Origin: Massilia alkalitolerans DSM 17462
GTDB taxonomy: Bacteria > Pseudomonadota > Gammaproteobacteria > Burkholderiales > Burkholderiaceae_D
Direction: 5' to 3'
NCBI RefSeq assembly: GCF_000427785.1
Contig: NZ_ATYR01000001.1
Coordinates: 149 to 64,148 of the forward strand
Length of the DNA: 64,000 bases
The translations under genes and the position numbers were made by a program. The notes beneath the pieces are model-generated. The model had not been told where the DNA came from. It did not search any database and worked only from the letters and a program-made list of their open reading frames with translations. Within the stretch, counting starts at the first letter, position 1. Each line of letters starts with the position of its first letter. Positions 1-10,300 of the stretch are shown here, one piece after another.

Positions 1-119
1 TTCATGATGACGCCCCCCTCGATGTCGTGGTCAGTTGACACTTCCACTTTGGCACATCGATGCCGTTTCGGGAGGGGGCGTCCATCCCATTGCCTCTAAC
101 AATGTCCAAAAAGACAGCG
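1..119. other. Left-edge intergenic stretch, possible start of a gene leaving the window
   Basis: No gene can be completed here. On the minus strand an ATG lies at positions 5-3, with a GAGGGGGG purine run about 8 bases upstream that could serve as a ribosome binding site. A gene downstream of the hybrid kinase may therefore begin here, but only five of its bases are visible. The rest is unassigned. Confidence 0.2.
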
Positions 120-3100
120 TCAGGCCCGGTCCTGGCCACGCACGCCAAGGCGGCTGGCGATCTCGCGCTCGACGCGCGCCAGCTGGGCGCGCAGGCGCGC
201 CGCCAGCGCCCTCGCCTGGGCCGGACGCCCGGCCTGCGCCTCGATCTCCTCGCACAGGGAAGCGAACGCGCCGGCGCCCACCGCGCGCGCCGAGGACTTG
301 ACGCGGTGCGCCACCGCGCCCACCCTTGCCATGTCGCCGCGCTCCAGCGCCGCGTCGATCTCGGCCAGCGCATCGCGCGCGCTCGACACGAACAGGAAGG
401 CGTATTTGCGCATCCGTTCGCGGTCGCCGCCGAAGCTGGCCGCCAGCGTCTCGAAATCGACCGCCCCGGCGTCGGCAACCGGTGGCGGGAGCACGTCGGG
501 CGCCGGCGCCGCACTGCGGCCGAGGCAGCGCGCGATGGTCGCCGCCAGCAGCTCCGGCACCACCGGCTTGCTGAGGAATTCGTCCATGCCGGCCTGCAGG
601 CAGCGCGCCCGGTCTTCGACCCCGGCATTGGCGGTCATGGCGATGACCAGGGTGCCGGCAAGCTGCGGGTCCTGGCGGATGCGGCGTGTCGCTTCCAGCC
701 CGTCCATGACGGGCATCTGCACGTCCATCAGGACGCAGTCGAAACGCCGGCCCCGCATCGCCTCCAGGGCCTCGATGCCGTTGCCGGCCACGCTCACCTC
801 GGCGCCCGCCTGCCGCAGCAGCTCGCGGCCGACCTGCTGGTTGAAGGCGTTGTCCTCGACCAGCAGCACCGCGCAGCCGTCCAGGCGGGTGGCGTGCGCC
901 GCAGGCGCCGCCCCCAGCCCGGCACTGCCGGCGGCGCCCTCTTCCAGGGCCGGGTTCAGTTCCAGCCGCGCCGTGAACCAGAAGGTGCTGCCCTGCCCAG
1001 GCGTGCTGTCGACCCCGACCTCGCCATGCATCAGCTCCGCCAGCTGCTTGCTGATCACCAGGCCCAGGCCGGTGCCGCCATGGCGCCGCGTGGCCGAGGG
1101 GTCGGCCTGGTGGAAGGGCGTGAACAGGCCGGCCAGCTTGTCGGGCGCGATGCCGATGCCCTTGTCCTGCACGTCGAAGCGCACCAGGAGCTCGGGGCCG
1201 AAGGCGTGTTCCAGCCGGGCGCGCAGCAGGATGCGGCCGTGCTCGGAGAACTTGACGGCGTTGCCGGCGAAGTTCAGCAGCACCTGCTCCAGCCGCAGCG
1301 GATCGCCGCGCAGGGGACGCATCAGCTCGGGGGCGATGTCGATGTCGAAGCCGAGCCCCTTGCCGGCGGCCGCCTGCCCCAGTTGCTGCTCGACGTTGCG
1401 CATCAGCTTGTCGAGCATGAAGCCGCGGGTGGCGAGTTCCAGCTTGCCGGCCTCGATCTTGGAGAAATCGAGGATGTCGTTGATGATGCCGAGCAGGTGC
1501 TGGCCCGAGTGGTAGATCTTGTCCAGGTAGCCGCGCAGCTGCGGGTCGGGGTGCGCCTGCAGCGCCAGGTGGGTCATGCCGATGATGCTGTTCATCGGCG
1601 TGCGGATCTCGTGGCTCATGTTCGACAGGAAGTCGCTCTTGGCCTGGTTGGCCGCATCGGCGCGCGCCTTGAGTTCGTGCAGCGTGGTGACGTCGGTCGA
1701 GATGCACAGCACCGCCGGGATCTCGCCTTCCGGGTACAGGGGCACGCGCACGCTCCACATCTGGCGCACGCTGCCGTCCGGCAGCGGCAGTTCGACCTGG
1801 CAGGCGTGACGTTCGCCCGCCTCCAGCACGGCGCGGTCGCGCTCCCAGCCCTGCTCGGCACTGTGCGCCGGTACCAGGTCGAGGTCGCGCCGGCCGACGA
1901 TCTCGGCCGGCGGACGCCCGATCAAGGCCGCGCTCTTCGCATTCACATAGAGCAGGCGGCGCGCGCTGTCCTTCAGGTACACGTAGGCGTCCAGGTTGTC
2001 CAGCACCGAATCGAGCAGCAGTCGCTGGTCGAGTGCGGCGCGGCGCGAACGGTACAGGTTGAAGAATAGCGCGAAGCCCAGCAGGCTCACCCCGAAGCCG
2101 GAGCCGAAGGCCAGCAGCGGAAGGGTGCGGTCGGCGCCTACTGCCATGGCCGGGCGCTCGGCCGAGAAATGGGCTTTCCAGCGAGTGCCGGCGTAATCGA
2201 TCGGGAGCAGGGTCGTGAAGCGCCTTCCGGCCTGCGACCGGCCGCGCACGTCCGGCCCCAGCAGCAGGCGGTCGCCCGGATCCAGCGCCAGCACCCCGGA
2301 CACCGGCTTGCTGGCGCCGGGCCGGGCCGGCCCGGTTTCGCTGTACAGGCTGAGCGCCACCGGCTGGCTTCCTTCCGGGCCGAGTGCGCGGCGCACCAAT
2401 TCGTCGACCGAAAACGCGATGCCGATGCTGCCCATGTAGCGTGCCCGCCTCTCTTCCACCGTGGCCGGCAGCCCGCCGCCCAGGTAGAGCTGCTCACGCA
2501 TGCCGAGCGCCGTATGCGAAGTGGGGTGCTGCAGGCGCACCGGGTTCCCGGACGCCCCCAGGCTGCCCTCGTCGCGCGTGCGCGCCACCACCGCGGCGAT
2601 GTGCGGTTGGGCCGCGATGTCGACGCCGACCCGGTCGTTCGGCTGCTTGGCCGGCTCGACCCAGGTGATCACGGCATACCAGGGGCGACGTCCGGCCGGC
2701 CGGATGTCGAAATCCGGATAGCCGTTCGGGTCCACGCTGCGGTCATGGCGCACGCTCGCGATGAAGGCCTCGCGCTTAGCATCGGGCACGTAGGCGATGA
2801 AGGACACCGCCTCAATCGCCGGAAACTGTGCAGGCAGGTCAAGCGCCTTCACGTAGCGGTGCAGCCGCAGCCGCGTCAGCGGGCCTTCGCCGGCCGTATG
2901 CAGCGCGGCCATGCCACGTACCACCTGGGTATAGGAGACGATGGCGTTCGACACCCGCTCCTGGGCCAGCCGCGCCACGGTCTCGAAACGGCGCCGCGCG
3001 TCGTCCTCGACCGCACCGGCCGCGATCCGGTAGCACAGCGCGCCGACCGCGAGCGACAGCGCGAGCCCGGCCACCCAGGGGGCGGCGCTCGCGCCCTGCT

Positions 3101-3152
3101 GGGCCGCACCGGGCGTATTCACTGCGGAACTAGCGGTCATTGAAGAATCCAT
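120..3152 (-). CDS. CHASE-type hybrid sensor histidine kinase with receiver and Hpt domains
   Basis: A membrane-bound multi-step phosphorelay kinase of about 1010 residues. In order it has an N-terminal membrane segment (near residues 20-45), a periplasmic CHASE-like domain ([23 protein letters not shown]), a second membrane segment (near 340), a PAS domain ([17 protein letters not shown]), HisKA with His514 in [14 protein letters not shown], HATPase ([20 protein letters not shown]), a receiver with Asp810 in CVLMDVQMP, and a C-terminal Hpt with His949 in [12 protein letters not shown]. This is the ArcB/BarA-like layout, which passes phosphate to a separate regulator; no cognate regulator is visible. 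I chose the ATG at 3152; 3140 and a longer frame from 3224 are alternatives, and none has a strong ribosome binding site. It is divergent from the peptidase gene. CHASE domains often sense small extracellular ligands; the ligand here is unknown. Confidence 0.9.
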   Translation of the reverse strand: MDSSMTASSAVNTPGAAQQGASAAPWVAGLALSLAVGALCYRIAAGAVEDDARRRFETVARLAQERVSNAIVSYTQVVRGMAALHTAGEGPLTRLRLHRYVKALDLPAQFPAIEAVSFIAYVPDAKREAFIASVRHDRSVDPNGYPDFDIRPAGRRPWYAVITWVEPAKQPNDRVGVDIAAQPHIAAVVARTRDEGSLGASGNPVRLQHPTSHTALGMREQLYLGGGLPATVEERRARYMGSIGIAFSVDELVRRALGPEGSQPVALSLYSETGPARPGASKPVSGVLALDPGDRLLLGPDVRGRSQAGRRFTTLLPIDYAGTRWKAHFSAERPAMAVGADRTLPLLAFGSGFGVSLLGFALFFNLYRSRRAALDQRLLLDSVLDNLDAYVYLKDSARRLLYVNAKSAALIGRPPAEIVGRRDLDLVPAHSAEQGWERDRAVLEAGERHACQVELPLPDGSVRQMWSVRVPLYPEGEIPAVLCISTDVTTLHELKARADAANQAKSDFLSNMSHEIRTPMNSIIGMTHLALQAHPDPQLRGYLDKIYHSGQHLLGIINDILDFSKIEAGKLELATRGFMLDKLMRNVEQQLGQAAAGKGLGFDIDIAPELMRPLRGDPLRLEQVLLNFAGNAVKFSEHGRILLRARLEHAFGPELLVRFDVQDKGIGIAPDKLAGLFTPFHQADPSATRRHGGTGLGLVISKQLAELMHGEVGVDSTPGQGSTFWFTARLELNPALEEGAAGSAGLGAAPAAHATRLDGCAVLLVEDNAFNQQVGRELLRQAGAEVSVAGNGIEALEAMRGRRFDCVLMDVQMPVMDGLEATRRIRQDPQLAGTLVIAMTANAGVEDRARCLQAGMDEFLSKPVVPELLAATIARCLGRSAAPAPDVLPPPVADAGAVDFETLAASFGGDRERMRKYAFLFVSSARDALAEIDAALERGDMARVGAVAHRVKSSARAVGAGAFASLCEEIEAQAGRPAQARALAARLRAQLARVEREIASRLGVRGQDRA

Positions 3153-3241
3153 GGCTCTGGAGTGCGGGATCTGCCTGCTCGATGTTGCTAGTATAGGCAA
3201 ACGCCGGCCCGGCTTGCTCAACAATATTCACTTCACATCCA

Positions 3242-5296
3242 ATGAATTCAGCCACGACGCCATCCGCCCACGACGATCCCTACCTCTGGCTCGAAGAGGT
3301 CGACGGCGCCCGGGCACGCGCCTGGGTCGAAGGGCGCAACCGGATCACCGAGGCGGAGCTCGAAGCACAGCCTGCCTACGCCGCCCTGCGCGCGCGCCTG
3401 CGGGCCATCCTCGACTCCACCGAGAAGATTCCGTACGCCGGCTGCCACGCCGGCCTGCTGTACAACTTCTGGCGCGACGCCGTTCACGCGCGCGGGATCT
3501 GGCGCCGCACCACGCTCGACGAATACCGCAAGGGGGAGCCGGCCTGGGAGACGCTCCTCGACCTCGACCTGCTGGCGCGCGAGGAGGGCGAGAACTGGGT
3601 CTGGGGCGGCGTCACCTGGCTCGAGCCCGATGGCGCGCGCTGCCTGGTCTCGCTCTCGCGCGGCGGCGGCGACGCCCACGTGGTGCGCGAGTTCGACGCC
3701 ACGGCACGCCGCTTCGTGCCCGATGGCTTCATCCTGCCGGAGGCCAAAAGCGACGTCGCCTGGATCGACCGCGACACCCTGTTCGTCGGCACCGACTTCG
3801 GCCCCGGTTCGCTTACCGAATCGGGCTATCCGCGCATCGTCAAGGAGTGGCGGCGCGGCACGCCGCTCGAGGCGGCGGAAACGGTGTTCGAGGCCTTGCC
3901 GGACGACCTGTCCGCCTCGGGATGGACCGATGCGACGCCCGGATTCGAGCGCGCCTTCGTGCAGCGCCAGATCGGCTTCTACAGCAGCGAGCTGTTCCTG
4001 CGGCGCGACGGCCGGCTCGTCAGGATACCAAAACCGGAGGATGCGAATGCCTTCGCGGTGCGCGACCAGCTCGTGATCGAACTGCGATCGAACTGGGAAG
4101 CGGGCGGCACGACCTATCCGCAGGGCGCGCTGCTGGCCGCGGACTTCGATGCGGTACTGGGCGGCCGGGCGGCCTTCGAGCCCCTGTTCCTGCCCTCGCC
4201 CGTCACCTCGCTCGACGGCCTCACGGTCACCCGCGACGCCCTGCTGCTCACGGTGCTCGACAAGGTCAAGAACCGCATCGTCGAGCTGCGCCGCGAGGAC
4301 GGCCGCTGGCAGGCGCGCAACGTCGATCTGCCGAACATGGGCGCGCTCGACGCCTGGGCCTTCGACCGGGTCGCCTCGAACCGCTACTTCCTGACCATGA
4401 CCGGCTTCACCGAGCCGTCCACCCTGTACCTGATGGAAGCGGGCACGGACGTGCGCGAGCCGCTGAAGAGCATGCCCGCCTTCTTCGAGGCCCAGGGCCT
4501 GCAGGTGCACCAGTTCGAGGCGCAATCGAGCGACGGCACCCGGGTGCCCTACTTCGCGGTGATGCACCGCGACACCCGGTTGGATGCCGACAACCCGACG
4601 GTCCTGTACGGCTACGGCGGCTTCGAGGTGTCCCTCAAACCGTCCTACGGCGCGATCAGCGGCTCGGCCTGGCTGGAAGACGGCGGCGTCTACGTGGTCG
4701 CCAACATCCGCGGCGGCGGCGAGTTCGGCCCGGGCTGGCACCAGGCGGCGCTGAAGCAGGACCGCCAGCGCGCCTTCGACGATTTCATCGGCGTGGCCGA
4801 AGACCTCGTCGCGCGCAAGATTACCAGTCCGCGCCGGCTCGGCATCATGGGCGGCAGCAATGGCGGCCTGCTGGTCGGCGCCGTGCTCACCCAGCGTCCC
4901 GATCTGTTCAACGCCGTGGTCTGCCAGGTGCCGCTGCTCGACATGCGGCGCTACCACCTGCTGCTGGCCGGCGCTTCCTGGATGGGCGAATACGGCGACC
5001 CTGACGACCCGGCCGAGTGGTCCTGGATCGCCCGCTACTCGCCCTACCACCAGGTGTGGGCCGGCCAGCGCTACCCGCGCGTGCTGTTCACCACCTCGAC
5101 CCGCGACGACCGCGTGCATCCGGGCCATGCGCGCAAGATGGCGGCGCGCATGCTGGAGCAGGGCCACGAGGTGCTGTACTGGGAAAACCTCGAGGGCGGC
5201 CATGCCGGCGCGGCCGACAATGCGCAGACCGCGCGCATGTGGGCCCTCACCTGGACTTTCCTGCGCCGCCAGCTCGGCAAGGATCAAGCTGCCTGA
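3242..5296 (+). CDS. Prolyl oligopeptidase family (S9A) serine peptidase
   Basis: A 684-residue cytoplasmic serine peptidase expected to cut short, proline-containing peptides. The N-terminal half is the beta-propeller lid, starting with the family signature DDPYLWLEEVDGARARAWV. The C-terminal alpha/beta-hydrolase holds the catalytic machinery: Ser539 in GGSNGG, an Asp in the DDRVHPGH motif at 622-623, and His654 in EGGHAG. The GYGGFEVS strand and NIRGGGEFGPGWH loop are also typical of the family. Length matches the usual 680-720 residues, and no signal peptide is seen. The gene is divergent from the kinase, and its end overlaps the convergent luxI end by 13 bp. Oligopeptidase B and POP cannot be separated from this reading, but POP-like is favoured. 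Confidence 0.92.
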   Translation: MNSATTPSAHDDPYLWLEEVDGARARAWVEGRNRITEAELEAQPAYAALRARLRAILDSTEKIPYAGCHAGLLYNFWRDAVHARGIWRRTTLDEYRKGEPAWETLLDLDLLAREEGENWVWGGVTWLEPDGARCLVSLSRGGGDAHVVREFDATARRFVPDGFILPEAKSDVAWIDRDTLFVGTDFGPGSLTESGYPRIVKEWRRGTPLEAAETVFEALPDDLSASGWTDATPGFERAFVQRQIGFYSSELFLRRDGRLVRIPKPEDANAFAVRDQLVIELRSNWEAGGTTYPQGALLAADFDAVLGGRAAFEPLFLPSPVTSLDGLTVTRDALLLTVLDKVKNRIVELRREDGRWQARNVDLPNMGALDAWAFDRVASNRYFLTMTGFTEPSTLYLMEAGTDVREPLKSMPAFFEAQGLQVHQFEAQSSDGTRVPYFAVMHRDTRLDADNPTVLYGYGGFEVSLKPSYGAISGSAWLEDGGVYVVANIRGGGEFGPGWHQAALKQDRQRAFDDFIGVAEDLVARKITSPRRLGIMGGSNGGLLVGAVLTQRPDLFNAVVCQVPLLDMRRYHLLLAGASWMGEYGDPDDPAEWSWIARYSPYHQVWAGQRYPRVLFTTSTRDDRVHPGHARKMAARMLEQGHEVLYWENLEGGHAGAADNAQTARMWALTWTFLRRQLGKDQAA

Positions 5297-5877
5297 GGAG
5301 CAATAGTGCGCGCATACAGCGCTTCCCAGGTGGCGCGCACGTCCACATAGAAGGCCACCGCATTCTCGATCCCGATGCGCTGCGGCTCGCCGAGGCGGCT
5401 GGTGACCACGCCGGCGCGCCGGGTCAGGCGCTCCATCGCGGTGGTGGTCACCGTCACGTAATGGGTCAGGCCGTTCTCGATGCCATACCGGATCACGGCC
5501 TCGAAGCATTGCATCGTCATGTCCGAGAAGCCGTAGCGGTTTTCCTTGTCGGTCTCGAGGGCGAAGCGCGACAGCTCCCAGATGCGTGCGTCGCTTGGCG
5601 CCGCGCGGCCTTCAAGCAGCTGGGGGAAGGAATCCTTGAGCATGTACGGACCTTCGGTCGGCAGCAGGCGCCAGCAGCCGAGCAGCGTGCCGGCGGGCTC
5701 GCGCATCACCATATAGGCCGGGTCCAGGGCGTCATAGCCATCGATCTCCATGCCGGACATGACGGGCACTTCCCAGCCCAGACGCCCGCTGAACACCTTG
5801 GCGCGCAGGGTATGCATTTCCCACAGATCTTTGGATTTGAATTCACGGCGTGCTGCGATTTTGATTTGCATCGTCAT
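5284..5877 (-). CDS. LuxI-family acyl-homoserine-lactone synthase
   Basis: A 197-residue enzyme that should join S-adenosylmethionine and an acyl-ACP to make an acyl-homoserine-lactone quorum signal. The invariant LuxI residues are all visible: Arg, Phe and Trp in LRAKVFSGRLGW; the Asp pair in EIDGYDALDP; Arg in GCWRLLPT; and Glu and Arg in WELSRFALE. Length is normal for the family (190-220). The start at 5877 has AGGGG about 7 bases upstream. It is transcribed away from a small XRE-like gene; the shared 157-bp spacer holds a lux-box-like dyad and GCTATGC repeats. The LuxR partner lies just beyond the XRE gene. The acyl chain made cannot be predicted. Confidence 0.92.
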   Translation of the reverse strand: MTMQIKIAARREFKSKDLWEMHTLRAKVFSGRLGWEVPVMSGMEIDGYDALDPAYMVMREPAGTLLGCWRLLPTEGPYMLKDSFPQLLEGRAAPSDARIWELSRFALETDKENRYGFSDMTMQCFEAVIRYGIENGLTHYVTVTTTAMERLTRRAGVVTSRLGEPQRIGIENAVAFYVDVRATWEALYARTIAPQAA

Positions 5878-5905
5878 TTTGGAGCCCCTAGTTGTGGTGG
5901 ATCAA

Positions 5906-6017
5906 GCTATGCACTTCGCATACAAGATTCATGCATGGCGGGCAGAACCGGAACTATCAGCTCTGCTAGGTGGCTATGCGCGCCGCCGGTGGAATACTTG
6001 CAGTTTGCATAGCCACC
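5906..6017. repeat. GCTATGC repeats and 11-bp inverted repeat in the luxI/XRE spacer
   Basis: The heptamer GCTATGC occurs at 5906-5912 and 5973-5979, and inverted (GCATAGC) at 6007-6013. The last two belong to a perfect 11-bp inverted repeat, GGTGGCTATGC (5969-5979) and GCATAGCCACC (6007-6017), separated by 27 bp. A smaller TATGC/GCATA dyad lies at 5908-5922. The right arm ends 6 bp before the AAGGAG of the XRE gene, so a transcript starting upstream could fold over its leader. These are plausible binding sites for the XRE-like protein or a leader structure; neither is shown. Confidence 0.5.
5952..5971. promoter_or_regulatory. Lux-box-like dyad upstream of luxI
   Basis: The 20-mer AACTATCAGCTCTGCTAGGT is a dyad with 7 of 10 pairs matching. 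It fits the LasR/RhlR-type pattern CT-N12-AG (CT at 5954-5955, AG at 5968-5969). Its centre is about 84 bp upstream of the luxI start and about 73 bp upstream of the XRE start, so it could serve either direction. It is the likely LuxR target. Confidence 0.5.
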
Positions 6018-6034
6018 GATGGAAAGGAGCAAAG

Positions 6035-6307
6035 ATGGGAAACGAGATGATGTGCGAAGCACTGGCGGCGGAACTGGAAGCGCAACAAGCGGCACAGGCG
6101 GGCGGTGCGCACCGGTCCGCGCCACATGAACTGCGGCGCCTGCGCATTGCCAAACGCGAAAGCCAGGAAAAATTCTGGAGCCGTTTCGGCGTCACCCAAT
6201 CGAGCGGAAGCCGCTTCGAGACCGGCCTTGCGGTCCCTCCCCCGGTCGCCATCCTGCTGCGCCTCTACGTCAATGGACGGGTCAGCGATGGTGATCTGCA
6301 GGCGTGA
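6035..6307 (+). CDS. Small XRE-like helix-turn-helix protein between luxI and luxR
   Basis: A 90-residue protein. Residues from about 33 onward (RRLRIAKRESQEKFWSRFG, then SGSRFETGLAVPPP and ILLRLYVNGRVSD) resemble a Cro/XRE helix-turn-helix, in which SRFETG takes the place of the usual S.WErG recognition-helix end. The first ~30 residues are Ala/Gln/Glu-rich and probably helical. The start at 6035 is set by AAGGAG at 6024-6029; longer in-frame starts upstream lack one. It is divergent from luxI, and its 3' end overlaps the convergent luxR end by 26 bp. Its placement suggests a modulator of the quorum circuit, but its target is unknown. Confidence 0.7.
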   Translation: MGNEMMCEALAAELEAQQAAQAGGAHRSAPHELRRLRIAKRESQEKFWSRFGVTQSSGSRFETGLAVPPPVAILLRLYVNGRVSDGDLQA

Positions 6308-7016
6308 TCAGGCCCAGGGAAATTGCCTTGACCACCGCCTGCTGGCGGGTGTTCACGCCGAACTTCTGGCGCACGTTGGCCAGGTGAAAATTGACGGTCG
6401 CCTCGGAACAATTGGTGATCCGGGCGACCTCCCAGGAGGACTTGCCGACCATGACCCATTGCAGCACCTCGAGTTCGCGCCGGGTCAGGCGCGGCAGCTC
6501 CGGCTCCGCCTTGGCCTCGCGGAAACGCGCCGATGAGGCGAAAGCATAGTCGCGGATCAGGGAAAGGGCCGGCAGCGCCTCGAACAGCGAGCGTTCGAAA
6601 GGCGCGTCGGGCCGCAGGTCGGATGCGAAGCTGATCATGCCCAGCTCGCCTTGCGGGCCGTGGATCGGCAAGGTCACGCCGCTGCGGATGCCGTGCGCGC
6701 TGGCTTCCTCGTACAGCGCGCCCGGCACGCCGCTGCCGAAGGTGGACGGCGCCCAGACCAGCGGCAGGGTGTTCGAGACGCAATGGACCACGGTCGGGTC
6801 GACATAATGGAAGCCGTTGGCTTCATAGCGGTCACGCCACTCCGCCGAATAGTTACTGCGCGTAAAGGCGTGTTCGAAGCGTACATGTCGCGACGGCACG
6901 ACACCATACAGCATCTGGTCGAAACCCTGGCTGCGCGCGAGTTCGAACAGACGCTGCGCCCAGGTGCGGTCGTCTCCGGCTTCCAGCAGCCCCAGTAATA
7001 GTGCGGTGTCGATCAT
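6282..7016 (-). CDS. LuxR-family acyl-homoserine-lactone receptor and transcription factor
   Basis: About 244 residues. The N-terminal autoinducer-binding domain shows the conserved Trp and Tyr in AEWRDRYEANGF, the Asp-Pro of YVDPTVVHC, and the Gly in GVTLPIHG. The C-terminal LuxR helix-turn-helix begins LTRRELEVLQWVMVGKSSWE and continues ATVNFHLANVRQKFGV. It should bind the signal made by the nearby LuxI and act at the lux-box-like dyad at 5952-5971. Three in-frame starts are possible (7094, 7046, 7016). I chose 7016, which gives the usual length and begins just before DTALLLGLLEA, but none has a good ribosome binding site. Confidence 0.9.
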   Translation of the reverse strand: MIDTALLLGLLEAGDDRTWAQRLFELARSQGFDQMLYGVVPSRHVRFEHAFTRSNYSAEWRDRYEANGFHYVDPTVVHCVSNTLPLVWAPSTFGSGVPGALYEEASAHGIRSGVTLPIHGPQGELGMISFASDLRPDAPFERSLFEALPALSLIRDYAFASSARFREAKAEPELPRLTRRELEVLQWVMVGKSSWEVARITNCSEATVNFHLANVRQKFGVNTRQQAVVKAISLGLITPADHHR

Positions 7017-7260
7017 AGGACAAATGCGGGTCAATACTTGATTCATCCTAAATGACTTTGGCGTCCAAATATTCACCAATTGCCACAGCCTCAACCAATG
7101 TGAGACTGGATATACGCACAGTTGTCGTTCAAATACAACAACGCTTCTGCAATCGTGCGCTGTATTGATAGGGATTACGTTACCCTCCGCCGAATGCCCA
7201 CCGCAAGTTTTCTAAATAGCAATATTTCCTGGCGCTAGCACTTCATATCTATTGCGATGC

Positions 7261-7288
7261 TTGACTTGAATATATACAAGAGTATCTT
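7261..7288 (+). promoter_or_regulatory. Possible sigma-70 promoter of the poly-HAMP kinase
   Basis: TTGACT at 7261-7266 and TATCTT at 7283-7288 are separated by 16 bp, about 80 bp upstream of the kinase start at 7370. The whole 7017-7369 spacer is AT-richer than its surroundings and holds no gene I can support. Otherwise it is unassigned. Confidence 0.35.
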
Positions 7289-7369
7289 CTCAGCAGTTAA
7301 CAGTTCACAGTCGCCGGTCCCGCCGGCGCGGCACGATTTCACCACCCACGCGAAACAAGGATTTAGTCG

Positions 7370-10300
7370 ATGAACAACATGACCGACATGGGCGAACAGT
7401 TGGACGTCAAGCTATTGCTGACCACCCTGATGGCGCTGAAAAAAGGCGACTTCTCGGTCCGCATGCCCTCGGACTGGACCGGCGTATCCGGCAAGATCGC
7501 CGACACGCTCAACGACATCATCGAAACCAAGCAGAAGATGGTGGAGACGGTCACCGACGTGTCGCGCGTGGTCGGCCGCGAAGGCCACCTGACCCAGCGT
7601 GCGGACCTGCCGGGCGTGGTAGGCGGCTGGGCCACCATCATCAGCTCGGTCAACACCCTGATCGACGACCTGGTGCGCCCGACCACCGAGATGGCGCGCG
7701 TCATCGGCGCGGTGGCGAAAGGCGACCTGTCGCAGACCATGGCGCTGGAAGTGGACGGGCACCCGCTCAAGGGCCAGTACCTGCGTGCGGCGATGACCGC
7801 GAACACCATGGTGGAACAGCTATCCTCGTTCTCGTCCGAGGTGACGCGCGTGGCGCGTGAAGTGGGTACCGAGGGCAAGCTCGGCGGCCAGGCGCAGGTG
7901 AAGGGCGTGGCGGGCACCTGGAAGGACTTGACCGACTCGGTAAACTCGATGGCGGGTAACCTGACCTCGCAGGTGCGTAACATCGCCGAGGTGACCACCG
8001 CGGTGGCGAACGGCGACTTGTCGAAGAAGATTACCGTGGACGTGCGCGGCGAGATCCTGCAGCTGAAGGACACCATCAACGTCATGGTGGACCAGCTGCG
8101 CTCCTTCGCATCCGAAGTGACCCGGGTGGCGCGTGAGGTGGGTACCGAAGGCAAGCTCGGCGGCCAGGCCTACGTGCCGGGTGTGGCGGGTACCTGGAAG
8201 GACTTGACCGACAACGTGAACTTCATGGCCTCGAACCTGACGGGCCAGGTGCGTAACATCGCGGCGGTGACCACCGCGGTGGCGAACGGCGACCTGTCCA
8301 AGAAGATCACCGTGGACGTGAAGGGCGAGATTCTCGAGCTGAAGAACACCATCAACGTCATGGTCGACCAGCTGTCCTCGTTCGCATCCGAAGTGACCCG
8401 GGTGGCGCGTGAGGTGGGTACTGAGGGCAAGCTCGGCGGCCAGGCGGTCGTGAAGGGCGTCGCGGGTACCTGGAAGGACTTGACCGACTCGGTGAACTCG
8501 ATGGCGGGTAACCTGACCGGCCAGGTGCGTAACATCGCGGACGTGACCACCGCGGTGGCGAACGGCGACTTGTCCAAGAAGATCACGGTCGACGTGAAGG
8601 GCGAGATCCTCGAGCTGAAGAACACCATCAACGTGATGGTCGACCAGCTGAACTCCTTCGCATCCGAGGTGACGCGCGTGGCGCGCGAAGTGGGCACCGA
8701 AGGCCGCCTGGGCGGCCAGGCGAACGTGCCGGGCGTTGCGGGCACCTGGAAAGACCTGACCGACGGCGTGAACTCGATGGCGGGTAACCTGACCGGCCAG
8801 GTGCGTAACATCGCGGAAGTGACCACCGCGGTGGCGAACGGCGACCTGTCCAAGAAGATCACCGTGGACGTGAAGGGCGAGATTCTCGAACTGAAGAACA
8901 CGATTAACGTGATGGTGGACCAGCTGTCCTCCTTCGCATCGGAAGTGACCCGCGTCGCCCGTGAAGTGGGTACCGAAGGCAAGCTGGGCGGCCAGGCCTA
9001 CGTGCCGGGCGTCGGCGGCACCTGGAAAGACCTGACCGACAACGTGAACTTCATGGCGTCGAACCTGACGGGCCAGGTGCGTAACATCGCGGCGGTGACG
9101 ACCGCGGTGGCGCGCGGCGACCTGTCCAAGAAGATTACCGTGGACGTGAAGGGCGAGATCCTGGAACTGAAGGACACCATTAACGTCATGGTGGACCAGC
9201 TGTCCTCGTTCGCGTCCGAGGTGACGCGCGTCGCCCGTGAGGTGGGTACCGAAGGCAAGCTCGGCGGCCAGGCGAACGTGTCCGGTGTGGCGGGTACCTG
9301 GAAGGACTTGACCGAGAACGTCAACCAGCTGGCGGCGAACCTGACCAACCAGATGCGCGCGATCGGCGAGGTGGCGACCGCGGTGACCCGCGGCGACCTC
9401 TCGCGTTCCATTCAGGTGGAAGCGCGCGGCGAGGTGTCCTACCTGAAGGACAACATCAACGAGATGATCCGCAACCTGAAGGAGACCACGCAGAAGAACG
9501 CGCAGCAGGACTGGCTGAAGACCAACCTGGCGCGCTTCACCCGCCTGCTGCAGGGCCAGCGCGACCTGCAGGCCGTGACCAAGCTGATCCTGTCGGAACT
9601 GGCGCCGCTGGTGTCGGCCCACCACGGCGTGTTCTACATGATGGACTCGCAGGAGACCGACGCACGCCTGCGCATGATCGCCTCCTACGGCTACCGTTCC
9701 AGCCGCAAGCTGCCGACCTCCTTCCTGCCGGGCGAAGGCCTGGTTGGCCAGTGCGCGCTGGAGAAGACCCGCATCTGGCTGACCGACGTGCCGCGCGACT
9801 ACATCGTGGTGTCCTCGGGCCTGGGCTCGGCGCCGCCGAACAACATCGTGGTGCTGCCGATCCTGTTCGAACAGCAGGTCAAGGCGGTCATCGAGATCGC
9901 CTCGCTGGACCGCTTCACCGAAACCCACCTGTCCTTCCTCGACCAGCTGATGGAATCGATCGGCGTGGTCCTGAACACGATCGAGGCAAACAGCCGTACC
10001 GAGTCGCTGCTGACCCAGTCGCAGTCCCTCGCCCAGGAACTGCAGCAGACCAACCAGGAGCTGGCGGAGAAGGCGCGCCTGCTGTCCGAGCAGAACATCG
10101 AGGTGGAACGCAAGAACCGCGAGGTGGAACAGGCGAAACTGGCGCTGGAAGAAAAGGCGACCCAGCTCGCCCTGTCCTCCAAGTACAAGTCCGAGTTCCT
10201 GGCGAACATGTCGCACGAACTGCGCACGCCCTTGAACTCGCTCCTGATCCTGGCGCAGCAGCTCTCGGATAACCCGGAAGGCAACCTGTCGTCGCGCCAG

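Noticed and set aside
7841..9496. CRISPR or satellite array
   Set aside because: The 276-bp units are in-frame coding HAMP repeats with no unique spacers.
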